In this document: in pieces, positions 28,501 to 42,049 of the stretch
How the letters are laid out: the number at the start of each line of letters is the position of its first letter
How positions within the stretch are numbered: position 1 is the stretch's first letter
From: Zoroaster sp. YZ-2022
Lineage: Eukaryota > Echinodermata > Asteroidea > Forcipulatida > Zoroasteridae
Length of the DNA stretch: 64,000 bases
NCBI GenBank assembly: GCA_029582265.1
Contig: CM055834.1
Location: 1,612,001-1,676,000 of the forward strand
Direction of reading: 5' to 3'
Made by a program: the position numbers and the translations under genes
Notes under the pieces: model-generated
What the model was told of the DNA's origin: nothing
Databases searched by the model: none
What the model saw: the letters and a program-made list of their open reading frames with translations, nothing else

Positions 28501-31500
28501 CAAAATGTATACAGTTTGTGTGGAAGTTTTGCTGGTAACCAACACAATCTGCTGAGCAAATTTTTGTTTGGAAAGCAGCTCAATAGAAGTGACCCCTGTT
28601 CTTTTCAAGATGGCACACGAGTCAATGAGTTTGAGCTACAAAGTAATGTGTAGTGCTCTGAGTGTCTGGTTAGTTCGCTAGCCATTAGATCCAAACTTTC
28701 ACGGTCAGTTAACCCGTTAACTGAAAATAGGAACCCACAACCACACAAACTAGATATAGTGGGCAAATGGAACAATGTGTATACATTTTCAATCAAAAAG
28801 CATCAACGATTGTTTAACCCTAACCCTCCCAAATCCTCTTTGCTAAAGTGAAGGATTTTGAAGGATTGAGGGTTACATGCTACCTGCTCTTTGCTAAAGT
28901 GAAGGATTTTGGAGGATTGAGGTTATTAGGCATACTTGCCTTCCATGGTACATGTACATCCATGTTTGTTGTAGTGATTGCAAGGTCAGTGCTTGGGTCA
29001 GTGGACACTGTTTATTGCTCCATGCATGCAGGGAGGGTCCCTGGCCATGTACATGTATCACAGATTAGAAACACATGTGTGCATACATGTCATGTGCTTG
29101 CTTTACTACTGAAGGATTTTGGAGGATTCAGGTTATGTGTAAGCAAATGGGCCAAGGGAGTTAGGGTTAATAACCAATGTGGCAAAACAAAAATAAAGTC
29201 TAGAACAACAAAATGGGCAGCAAATAATTCCAATATTGGTTTCAGTTAGCCAATTAACCATCCTGCACTAGTAACGTTGAGGTACAATACATATGAAACT
29301 GATAACAGTCGAGGGCAAAATGTGTTAAAAAAAAAAATAATAATAATAATCAAAATTGGAATTGGTCTTCACTCACCCTGGCATTCATGCAACTGTTCTA
29401 ATGTGGTTGATGTATTGTGTGTTTGAGCATCCTGTAGAAAGGAATGGAAACATATGGTGCTAAAATGTCCAAGATGTGTAATACAATTGGTAAGTAAAGA
29501 CCAATTGCGGTGACGCCATGTGAAATTCTCAGTTTAGTAGTAATTAGTTCTGAAAAGAACTGGAGGTTACAACTTGACGTTTCGATCAGTGTGCTCTGAT
29601 CGTCATCAGAAGATCAGAGCATACTGATGGAAACGTCGAGTTGTAACCTCCGGTTCTTTTCAGAACTAATTACTACATGTACTCAATTGGGGTGCCATGG
29701 TCGAGCGGTTTAGGGCATCGGATTCGTGTTCTGATGGCTGAGTCGTCAGAGTGTGTGGGTTCGAAGCCTTGCCGCGACCATGGTGCTTGTGTCCTTGAGC
29801 AAGATACTTTACCGTAATTGCTGCGAGGGCCGAATTGAACCCAACCACTGGGGATGTACAAGCCAGTGCATGCTTAGTGCCGGTCCCAAGCCCGGATAAA
29901 TGGGAGGGTTGCGTCAGGAAGGGCATCCGGCGTAAAACCTATGCCAAATCAAATATGCGGATCATGATCCGCTGTGGCGACCCCTAACGGGAGCAGCCGA
30001 AAGAGGACAACAACAACAACTCAGTTGAGAATTTCACATGGTGTCACCACAATTAGTCTAAGTTACTTATCCTCTTCACCAATTCTACCTAATACAATTG
30101 GTATCCACCTTTGTCAACGTACTGAGGAATTGACAATTCCTAAGTACATTGAGAATACCATGTACATCATGTAGGTATATCATTTCCCCTTATTCACACA
30201 GAAAAACAAAACAAAAAGTGTTATCAGACTATGTGACCAATGACATTACAATACATGTAGAGCCCCAAAGGTTAAACTGCACTGGGCTCAAAATGTACAC
30301 TGGTCTATGACAAGAGACCATCAAATCTGACTTTCTTTTTAAATTTTCAGCAGAAAACGGCACTGACATTAACACATCTCAGATCTTAACCCTAACCACC
30401 CTGAATCCATCAAAATCCATCCCCCTGTTTTGGAGGATTTCGGCGGATTCAGGATATCTCCACATTGAGCATATGGCGGATTTTGATGGATTCAGGATTT
30501 CAATAGTTTTTAACTGCTTGGTCATGTTGGTTGATGTATTTTGATGGATTATAGTTACATGTACTGTACATGTACAGGCAACACTTGTATGTGTTAGATT
30601 TTGATGGATTCTATGCAGCAACATACTATACAAATTTTCATGTGAGCATGGTATCCTGAATCCGCCAAAATCCGCCAGAAATTTAGTGGTGGATTTTGGC
30701 GGATTCAGGATATGTCCAATATCTACACTGGCGGATTCTGATGGATTCAGGACACCAGCATTTTGTGTGTGACAAAAATGGTGGATTTTGGTGGATTCAG
30801 GATACTTTCTAGTAAAAATACCCAAGGGGTTAGGGTTAATACTCATCTGAAAATTAACAAAAATTTGTTATGTGGAGAAGTACAAAATGTACAAACTCTG
30901 CATGCAAATACACACACTTTTTGCCCGGTGGGAAATCACCCTGGTACTCTAAAGGTCATGCAATGTGTAAACAAGTCACATGGTCTATAAAAAACAAAAC
31001 AATGTGCTTATCAAGTTTATCAAATTTAATAATAATAATAATGTGGACTTATATGGCTCACGTATCCACCAAACTGGTGCTCAAGGCGCATTATATTATT
31101 ACAGGGTTCGACCTTAGCGGTCGCCCGCTCGCCAAATGTGAGTGAAAACGGCGGCGGACGAGTCAAAACCCTTCCTTCAGTAGCCCGCTGGGCGAGTCAA
31201 AATATTGTCACCGATTGGCCTATATCAGCCCTGAAATTACACGACGGCATCAACGGCAATTGTCGTCAATGCCCTCACCCTCTGCCGTGATGCCCTTTAA
31301 AAATGTCACTTTTCACGGCAACGAGTTGCTGTGCTTTTTCCCTGCTTTGCTGTTATACGAGCCCACTGTTTACACATAGTATTTACTACGTACATGTACA
31401 TTCTCACGGAAAAAAATATATCGCCGCCACGCTCGATTGCGCGACCGGTGGCTGCGCTGCTAAGACCAAGTTCACGCAACGACCATTTGGGAACAAAATA

Positions 31501-34500
31501 GTCAAAATTACCTGGTACTCATGACCAAAATGATATAGCGGTTACCAGGCAATATCGGCTGCTTGGTCGTTGTACGAACTTGGCCCTTGCTAATACTTTG
31601 GTTGGTGTCAACAGTACCCACAACATAAACACTACAGCTAAAAATAGCATGGCGCGGCGTTGGGGCGCATGCAACGTAAATAATACATGCCGAGTCTGTA
31701 CCTAGACATGCATGCAGCGTGTGCGTCCCGTGTACGTACAGTACTGCCAACAATTCTTTGTGACACGGTCACGTTCTCCGTGTTAAAAAAATCAAGGTCG
31801 TAAAGATAATTAAGCTATTATCAACCGTGTTCCGTGATTGTTCCGTGAGACACGGTCCTGCGGTTTAATTGTCGGCACATCAAACAAGTGATACAAGTTA
31901 AAGAGATTATCTATAAATAAACAATTGTTTCCGTGTGTGATGTTTAGCCCATAAAAACATGGTCTTCAGTGTGTGCATACAGCGTGATACAAACTGTACA
32001 TGTACTGAAAAAGCAAATTGATAATCTACGTTTCCGTGCGTGATGTTTAAAAACACGGACTTCGGTGCGTGTGTAGAGTGATCATTCCTCAATAAAAATC
32101 ACGATTTTTTGTAATGTCTGTGAGGTTTTTGTACAGCAGAAACACTTGGGGGAAACGGTCGGATGTAGATAATCTTTGTTTGGATGCTTTCTATTTTTGC
32201 CTTTCACACACAGTTTCGAGACGAATCACTGAAGTTCGGTATCGTTGCAGGATTCAACAGCTGATAATACATTTGTACTTGCATAAATAGTTTGGATCTT
32301 GATGATAAATCCTGGTATTTTTATTTATTTTGTTTTATCTCTGAGCATGTTATGAATTAAATATGTACCTTTTTCCTTTACTGTACTTACTGTTTGATGT
32401 AAGTGGAAAATAATTGAAGAAATAAAATGACATGAAGGATCAAGACAAATCTTAACTCCTGTGTCACCGCGTCAGGCGGTTGCAAGAATAATTTTCCACG
32501 ACATCCCGGTCATAGAATGTGCGTGCTGCTTGGGTTGGGGAGTCACGACGAACTTTTATATAAGCCATGCTTGCCCGTACGTTGCACAGCGCACACCTGT
32601 TTCCACAGGATAGTGATGGAAAGACACGAATGGAGTTTCCATCCGCTGACCGAGTTCGTTCGGAAATTCCTGATCGTATACGTACAGTCAGTCTGTTCTA
32701 AAGAATTTATCAAGTTTTTGGCAAGGACCATGAATAAATGTTTACCCTTTATTTTTTTTTCATTAAATAAATATTCATTACTGGATTTCTCTATTAGAGC
32801 TCAACCCGAGTTGCTTATAGCCCAACTTGGTATTTATCCTTTTCAAACCATGCAACAACTGTTATAAGTGATAATCCAATAAAAAGTGTAATGGAGGAAA
32901 GCTTATTTAAACCGTTAGGGTGTACTGGTTCATTTTAAGCTCAAAAATGGTTTTGTTGAACAAAAGACTGCAACCGGCCGGCCAGCCTAACCGCACGAAT
33001 TTTACGTCACTGCATGAATATCAATAGCTTCTTTCATATGCTAATCGCAACCTGCCTGCTGAGTCTGCGGACTCCGCTGATTCAGTGACCCCCAGCAATG
33101 GCTCTTTCACAGCCAAGTTTCTGAATTGTAGATTTGGTTCAGTGGACTCCTTTTTTATAAATCGGCGACCAGCTAACACATACAACAGATTTATCCTGTT
33201 AGTTTTTAATCATTCACGGAGAGATACCGCTATCGTGTTTTTAATGAAGAATTGATGTCGGGTCGGTTTTATCTCGTTAATTACGAGTTATTGGCATTTC
33301 AAGTTTTTTATATTATGGTAATTTTAGTAAATCATTTTCGAAGGATCGCCAAGATAACTTCGATCATTATTTAGCTCAATGAAATAAGGAACGACAATTT
33401 TCAGCTATCGCAAGGACGACTAGATGATCAGGCAATTGTTATTTTTCCCAAACAACAGAGCGGGAGTCTACCGGATCCCCTGTGAGTGCGGTAAGGTGTA
33501 CATCGGGGAAACAAAACGCAACCTCCCCATCAGATTGAAGGAACACCGAGCACACGGCCGCAGAGGAGATTTCGAGAAGTCCGCCATCGTCAAGCACTCG
33601 CACATCAAGGACCACCAAATCGACTGGCAGGCAGCCCAACTCATCACACCCATCGACGCATGGCACCCCAGACGCATCAGAGAGGCCATCGAGATCGTCA
33701 AACACGACACTGTGCCACAGGACATCGGTTTCTTCATCAGCGACATTTGGCGACCCATACTACAGACTGAAGGATCTTCTATATCCAAAGTCCATAACCA
33801 ACCCCAGACTGAGGGATCCCCTATATCCTAAGTCAACCACCCTCCTTCCCCTGTGCTTGTTAACAACTGATTCAGTTCAGTGAGCACACACTCCTCTCCC
33901 CTTACACCTAGGATCCTAGTCCCATAGTCTCACAGTTTCCCGCCTGCGCGCCTCAACGAACTAATCCTCCAGCAGGGGATGATCCTCCAGCAGCCTACTT
34001 AAGCAGCAGCAGTTCAAGAGTCCGGCATTCTCCTGAGGACGATCAGAGCATACTGATCGAAACGTCGAGTTGTACCCCCAGTTCTTTTCAGAACTAATTA
34101 CTACTCAATTGAGATTCTTACATGGTGTCACCGCAATTAGTCTTAGTTATTTTTCCCCTTTGGTTGAAATCCAAGATGTTGCCATGACAGCAATGTTACC
34201 AGGGTTGCACCGAAACAATAAGTGCCTCGTTAGATAAGTTAGCGATGCCGACTGAGTATTTAAAGAATTTAAATATATTTTTCGGGCTCATACATCACCG
34301 TATGAGAAAAATGTCCAATCAATTAACAAGATAGTAGATGGGCGAGTATCTGTAAATATGATTGGTTGTTCCATGAGTCAAAGTCCTCATCATAATACGC
34401 CCATTTTTTTTCAGGTGTCCAAATTTTCCCAGGTGTCCAAATTTGTCCCAGGTGCGGTGCCGACATTTCCAGAAATCAGAGCATCCAGGTCTTTGGAACA

Positions 34501-37500
34501 CTGCCAAGAAGAGTTGACACTGCTGAAGCTCACTGACTGTTTAAGTTGCTCTACACATTTTATATAATATAATGTGGGAATGAAAACCCTGGGTAATGGT
34601 CACCCCGAAAATAATAAATACATGTATATACGTGTCCTCAATTTGTGTGTATGTACAAGCAGAAGTGGTCAGACCTATAACAAATTAAAAGGAAGGATTT
34701 TGGAGCATTTTATGCTCAGACACATAATTCCACCCAAATAGTTTTTGCCATACTTTAGGAATACTCCTGATCTCAAACAGACGGAATGATTGACGATTTC
34801 TTTGTTGTTAAATACGTATCTTCAAACGAATTCTTCCTCAAAGCCGCTGGAAATGTAGTTGTAATAAGATACGTTCATAATAATCAATAAAGTCGAGGTC
34901 CAGGAATTTATCAATCGTGGGACAACAACTATGTTTTAAAAATTAAAATTACATGTACCCATTATTAAATATATTCTGAGGAACGGGGGACAAAAATAAT
35001 AATAAAAAAGCATTATCATTGGCGTCCCCAACAAAAACATTATTCAGGTTTCACTTTTATACTGGGAAGACTGGGGCTTAGTTTTACCACGCACACAGAT
35101 AAATTCCCTATCCCTGTTGCCTGAAAAAACTGCAAAGAACAGACAAATATGAGCTTTTATTGGCGTAGTGCTTCATCAGATTTGACTAAAATCCAAAAGA
35201 ATTTTTGTTTGTATTCTTTTAAATATACCCCGTGTAGGCCTGTATTCCCCTGCAATAAATTCCTTGCCGGCAGAGAAATAAAAGTTTCTTAAGTTTAAAA
35301 TAAATTGCTCATCAGAAGAAATGATTGACAGCTCCATTGTTGTTCCAGAATGTTGGATTGCAGATGCAACACTTTGAGGTTCCGGAAATCGCCGCAGAGC
35401 TAAACATCAATGAACTCTATGAAGTGGGCGTTTGCAATAAGGACTGCGTGTTAAAAACAGAAACACTCATCAGATTTAAATGTGTGACTGTGAATCATTC
35501 CCAGCAGAAAAGAAATATGTAATCATTTCTGCACTCTTTTATAGGTGATGATAAATCTAAGGAGACGTTGCCTTACTCCCCATCCTACCACGGCCCCATG
35601 CGTAGTGTTTAAAATGTTCCCGTTTAAAAAAAATAAATACGATCTTTTAAAACTATTGACCCCGGAATGACAAGGCTGGATAACGTCACTGGTATATTAT
35701 CCTTAACAAGTGATTGCAACTTAAAAGTTTGTGTTTTTATATTTTACTTACAACTTTTATGCCCAAAAAAAGTCTCCGGTTTCTGGTCTCCGCGCGCGTC
35801 GCCATTTTTAATTTTCTTTTCCTTTTTTTGCTATGAAATGATGTCCAAATATAGCCTAGCTGGAGACTTTTTTGGTCGTTGCAATCTCGTCAAATGTCTG
35901 TTGTGGGTATCGATCGCACTTCCGAATCCCCTAGTAAGTTTACCGTATGCCTTCAGAAAACGGCACTGAAGTGAACGTGATTTAAGAAATCACGGACACG
36001 AAAGGATTTCCTATCACTATACAAACTGAAGCCAATGCAAGTCAACGTGATTTAAATAAATCACGGACACGGAAGGATCAGTTGGGATTGAATATTTCTT
36101 AGCATTGTCCAAACTGAAGCCACGCAAGTCAACATGATTTAAATAAATCACAGACACGAAAGGATCAACTAGGATTAAATATTTCTTAGTATTGTACAAA
36201 CTGAAGCCAATGCATGCCAGCGTGATTTAAATAAATTCCCCCTCAAAAAAAAAAGGGAAAAAAAAAAGAAAAAAAAAAAAAAAGTGATCAAACTTATCAC
36301 CCCCTCCATGTTCCAGCGATTTTTCAATTTTGAAGCCGTATTTTTTAAAAAGAATTTACCGCCGCTGAAGTCAGTTGGCTTCCGAATCCCCTAGTAAGTT
36401 TACCGTATGCCTTCGGAAAACGGCACTGAAGTGAACGTGATTGAAGAAATCACGGACACGAAAGGATTTCCTATCACTATACAAACTGAAACCAATGCAA
36501 GTCAACGTGATTAAATAAATCACGGACACGAAAGGTTCAACTAAGATGAAATATTTCTTAGTATTGTACAATCTGAAGCCAATGCATGCCAGCGTGATTG
36601 AAATAAGTGGAACTGGTTATCCACCTGCAAATGAAACGCACCAAGGATCGTCAAATGAGACAAAATACATTTATATCACGAAAACAAATTCAACAAGAAA
36701 TCATTGATCACAGGCAGAACATTCCCAGTTCATGTACTTAAGTTAAACAAAAGTGATATTCAATCGAGATTGTTACTATGGACCCACAGAAAAAGGAAAA
36801 TGCCTGTACTGTAGCTTACAAATTAAAATCTTTAGAGCTACACAACACTGAGTAATGCAGGGTAAAAATAACAACATATTCTGATTATAGGCCTACTTGA
36901 AAGTGGATAAATTCGTGCAGCTTTCCGAACCCTTTTCTCTATCGAACAATTCAGAACTGGTGCGTCTGTACCGGAAGTTATGTGGGCACTTATTTGTATG
37001 GTCACTGGTGCTAATTGGATTGGAGATTATTTCTTGTGGCCAATTTACTGAACAGCGTTTAACGACCGCGGCGCTTTTGATCAGGATAATGTATCAAGTA
37101 CCTATGATAAGGGAAGTGTGAAGTGGGTTTCCAGTTGGTTTCTACCGTTTTTTTTTTTATTATCACGATCTTCGTGGCATAATTGTCTGTGATAACACGA
37201 TCACGATTTTCGTAATCGTGTCACAAAGAATTATTGGCTGTACTGTACATCAGATATAGCATCGATCGTCGTATCGCTGTACCGTACGTGTGTACGTACT
37301 TGGCCAGGGCTTTTGGTGGTCGTCAACGTGCTGTCAAAGGGTTGACTAGCAAATAAAAAAAAGAGTGAACTGAATACTGCCACATCCAAATGCATAAAAC
37401 GTTATGTTTTTTTCGGGTTAACATTGTGGTTTTTTTTTTTTTAAATTGGTGACATAAACTGTAAGTGTTGCAATACTGTTTTCATGTAGGCCTACATGTA

Positions 37501-40500
37501 CATGTAATAAAACCCAAACGGAGACAGATAAAGGAAACTTTAGTTTTATTATATATTGGCATGTGCTGAATTGGAGTGTGTTAATTTTTCATTGTTTTAA
37601 AAACAATTTTTTTTTAAAGATTGCCTTGGTGCCCTTTACGTTTTTTTATCTGTAACCCCGACCTAAAATAGGTCTTAGGTTACTAATTTCTTTTTCTGTA
37701 AACTTTATTAATTTCCTAATGTATTAATTTCTTTATGTACAAATTTCTTACTCCTTTGGAAACATATGTGCTTATATTCACAAGCTGGCCTTGTGAATAG
37801 TGTTAATTTCTTGTTTCCTGCTAGCCTTTGTTCTACCCCTACTTCTGTTTATGATTAGGTGTTAATCTTCCTGTTACTTGGTAAAGTGAAGATGCACCTG
37901 TTTCATGCTTTTGTTTTTAATTAAGTGTGAGTTCACAAGTTTATCCTCACAATAGTTTTCCTTTAATGGACCTTTAATCCTTGAAGGCACCTTCCCAGCT
38001 TGGGGTAGGGTGTGAAATCACTAATATCTTATCTGCCCGGTTACACAGTGACCAATCAGCTTTGGAGCCATATGTGATACCTTTTAAATTGTCCAATAAG
38101 GGTCTGGCTTGACCATGTGATCAGGGTTTGGGGTGAGGGAATTGTTTGCCCCAAGTTTGGCTGGACCTAGCATTCTCACGCCAGCCATCGTCCTGATCAC
38201 AGGCTCTGTCATCTAGTTTCTTCAGAGGTTTTCGACTCTGCACAATACTTCATTTCATCATAATTTACTCTACGAATGTTGGCTCTTTTTAATAGGCTCT
38301 TTTTAATAGCTCGGACTACTGGGACAACCCCACCAGCTGATAGACTGGACGTTGTTAAAAGTTTGAGGATCGCCTTAGCACCCTATATACACCCAGTACG
38401 ACCGAGACTACATCAGCCATGCAACATTATCATCTGTGACCATAGTATCAACCTATATTATAATTCTACACGTTTTGAGGACACACCATTTTCAAGTAGT
38501 TCTCCGCCTTCAAGATTTTTCAAGATCGCTCCGAGGACGAGCGTTATAAATTTCCTTAGTATTTGGCGCCTTTAATCATTTTATGTAATTAAATTCCAGG
38601 ATCCTGATTATTGTATAATTTATTGTTCTTTTCCTATTACTTCATTTCGTTCAACATATTTTCATGATACAGATAATAAACCTATAGTTTTCTGTATGTG
38701 CACACCAATCTTGAATTTTCCTACGTGGGTCTTGTTTACTCAAAAGGGAGTTGTTTAATGTTTCGGTTCCCACTATTTTGAGGATGAACTACGGGGTTAC
38801 ATATCATTGCCGTGATGCCCTTTGAAAATCTTTAAAATTGCCTTGGTGCCCTGATTTTTTTAATGTTTTCATTATTGTTGTGTTCAGTTGGTTAGAAATA
38901 AAATATGAAATGAGCCTTCTTCATTTCAGAATTAAAGCAAAAGCATTACTGTACACTAATGTGCCTGATCTTTTCCTCTGTTATTACAATAGAATCCGTT
39001 ATTAATTAAAGAAACATTAGTATTGCCTCAGAAACAAATATGCACATAATAATAAGGTAACTGACAACTGTTGTTTATAATGCACGTTCTGATGCAAAAT
39101 GCCTAAATTAGTAAAAACAGTGATTTGATTAAAAGTATTTTAAAAAACATACGGGCGAGTGAAAAGGCTTGCGGGCTAGTGAAACGTTTGGTTTACTAAC
39201 CCGGCCGGTGAGTGAAAAAAAAAGTTAAGGGAAAACCCTGTATTACCCCTGCTCATCAGGCTCATAAATCATTCCTGAAACCATCTCAGCTCCCTGGGGA
39301 GTATACAGATCAATTGCTGCCATTACAGCGCATATGGGCTAATCAAACGCAACAACCAACTCTGCCCTCACAGGTACCCATTTACCCCTGGGTGGAGAGA
39401 AGCAATTATGGTAAAGTGTCTTGCTCAAGGACACAAGTACCCCAGTCGCGGCTGGGATTCGAACTCACATTCTGACGACTCAGCTGTCAGAACACAAATC
39501 CGATGCACTAAACCGCTCGACCATGGCACTCCAAATTTAAGTGTTCAGAGGTCAGATTGGAAAAAGTAACGGAAGTTTTGGTAATTATTTGTTCAAACAT
39601 GATGGAATGATTGTTCGCATACAGCATATATATTCCAAGTTTATTACTAGCACTCACGAGTAAGTTCTTTCTTGCCAAAATTTTAATTACACTGTATATT
39701 TTGAGAAACGTTGAGGATTGAACACGTCACAAACTGAAAACAATTACTTGGTTACGTTCTCGTTTTCACTTAGCTATGCCGTCTTGTTTCTGGAGTTTGA
39801 CATCAGAAACAACTTTCTGTTTGTGTTCGCCAAAACACCCCCCTGTGGTTACAAAATTGTGGCGCAGTCAAATTTTCTGCCCGGTGGTATATGCGCTCAT
39901 CTGTTTTTTTGTTTAGATGTGACGTCACAAGTCACATTGTCTCTCATTAATCTCCATCATCACAATAGTAAGAGGTCAACGCATCGTCTACGGACGACGT
40001 GATCTGTGATGTCACACCTAAACCAAAACAAATCGCCGGGCAGAAACGTGCTGTTTTGGTTAAGTCTATAAGATTCTTGGAAAGGAATACGTGCATACCC
40101 ATAAATTACCATATTTTTTACACATTTACATGTGTACGTTGTACTTTAGTGAAAAAATAATAATGGTGATGTGCTATTGTCAAACTGTTTCCTGATAAAA
40201 TAAACATTCTCTGTTAAACAGAGTATGAAGATCGTATATTTTTGATCTAAAAATGTCTATTATTTTTTCATTTTGGACACAAAGTTTAACAAGCTTAAAC
40301 TTTCACAGGTTTTTATTTTATATCATTCAAAGAAAGTATTACAAGTCTGGAATTTTATTGTTGTAGGGGCAAGGCCACTTTCCTTGAGTGAAGCGCACTT
40401 CCATTAACCCTCCTACACATGAAAGCCACTCCCAACCACTAAATGTCCAATATGTTGTACACATACCATTTGTGCATATAAGCCACAGTAACCCTTTTAC

Positions 40501-41540
40501 TTAAAGTAATCTTGTATAAAACTCTGAGGCCACTGGAGACCACTGTAAACAAACTATCATTAAGATTTTCAGCAGTTATTTTGTAAACACAGACTCAAGA
40601 GTAAGCCACCACCAGCCACTGAGACTGGAACATAATAGTATGCCCTGCAATACATCAATCACAAACCACTAAAACCAACAGACATATGAGGTATTATGTT
40701 ACTATGCAGTATAGCCATTAGGAGCCACTGCCTTCCATAGCAATGGCTTGGAGTGGCCTCAATGGTTTGTTCATAAATTTGCACCGATAGTAGGAGGGTT
40801 AATAGAATATCAGAATGTCTATGGGAACATTTTCAAGGGGCACCAAGGCCAAGACCAGGGCAGTGGAAGCCATAGCCTCCCTGGTCTCCACAAGATTCTA
40901 GGCCTGTATTAACCCTCCTACTATAGCTGCACTTTAGTGGCAAGTTGCTATACAGTGGTCAAAACCAGTCGAATGACCGTTTTCCCAAATGTGCACACAT
41001 GGGCATTTTTGACTGGTTTTGACTGTCATTTTGACCACCCTGAACAATACCAGACAATGCTTTTACCAGTCAAAAAAGGTCGACTCATTTTGACCTGTAT
41101 ATGTACATGTACTTACTACATGTAAGGTTCAACAGTGTTCCACTTTTTAAGTGCACTAGATATACCTTGGCAAGTACATCAACGTTTTGACTGATTTTTG
41201 ACTCTTGCAGCCACAGAAGGGTTAAGCAATACTCATGGAAGTAGATTTGCCAACAACATTACCAATGTTGTACCTTCGCTATATTTACGGAAAGCAACAT
41301 TTCCACTCCGTAAACTCACCAAGGTTTCCTCCATGTTCATCCGTTTCTCTTCACAACTACCCAGGCTGGTCTTCAGGTCATTTTCAATGGATTCTCTAGC
41401 GGTTAAGTCTAGGTCGCACTGATCCTTCTCCTGTCGTAGTACTCTGGCGTTCCGGTTGGACTCCGTGATCTGCATTTGTAACGCTTCACTTCGCTTTTCT
41501 AAATGAATCTGTATCATCAAGTAAGTAAAAATCAGTGTTG

Positions 41541-41634
<94 letters not shown>

Positions 41635-41889
41635 TGAATTCGGACATCGGTCGAATTGCCATACAGTTGTGCACAAAATGTCCCTTCTTTTTTTCCCTTT
41701 TCTGTTTTATCCTTCAATACCAAAATCAGGAAACTTGCTTAAATTAGACCAAGGAAGAGATCTGGGCTTTAAAAATCAGTAATTTTTTCTAAAATAAAGC
41801 TGTGGCGATAAAGGCGACGGAAGCGGTCGCCTTATATATATATATATATTTCTATAGAAGTCGGTCGCCCTATGTCCGAACAAGTAAAC

Positions 41890-41922
<33 letters not shown>

Positions 41923-42008
41923 TACATATATACATATATATAGGTCAAAGCCTCTGATGAAGGTCCGGATTGGATCGAAAGCTAAGGCCACCCTCCCGAT
42001 TTGATTTA

Positions 42009-42049
<41 letters not shown>

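Larger units (their letters stand above)
33450..34145 (+). mobile_element. Penelope-like element, 5'-truncated copy 1
   Basis: GIY-YIG endonuclease region followed by about 310 bp of 3' sequence ending CACCGCAATTAGTCTTA. Flanked by a perfect 12-bp direct repeat GTTATTTTTCCC (33438-49, 34146-57). RT domain absent. Confidence 0.88.
31102..39240. mobile_element. 8.1-kb insertion splitting a SINE, hAT-like ends
   Basis: Left end CAGGGTTCGACCTTAGC and inverted right end CAGGGTTTTCCCTTAAC (13-14 of 17 match). TATTA (or TATTAC) is duplicated at 31097 and 39241. The CAGGG ends suggest hAT, but hAT duplications are 8 bp, so the class is unsettled. No transposase frame was recognised; inside are a Penelope copy, a solo LTR and a short direct-repeat region. 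Confidence 0.6.

Noticed and set aside
30380..30840. Telomere-like TTAGGGTTAA at several sites
   Set aside because: Single copies at the ends of TTAA MITEs, never a (TTAGGG)n run.
32517..32867. 116-codon plus-strand frame inside the 8.1-kb insertion as its transposase
   Set aside because: No transposase motif and no similarity I can recognise; too short.
33439..33788. Minus-strand frames over the GIY-YIG region (also 61177-61589)
   Set aside because: Antisense shadows of the conserved plus-strand endonuclease.
41486..41676. Tyr-Ile repeat proteins
   Set aside because: Translation of the TA microsatellite.
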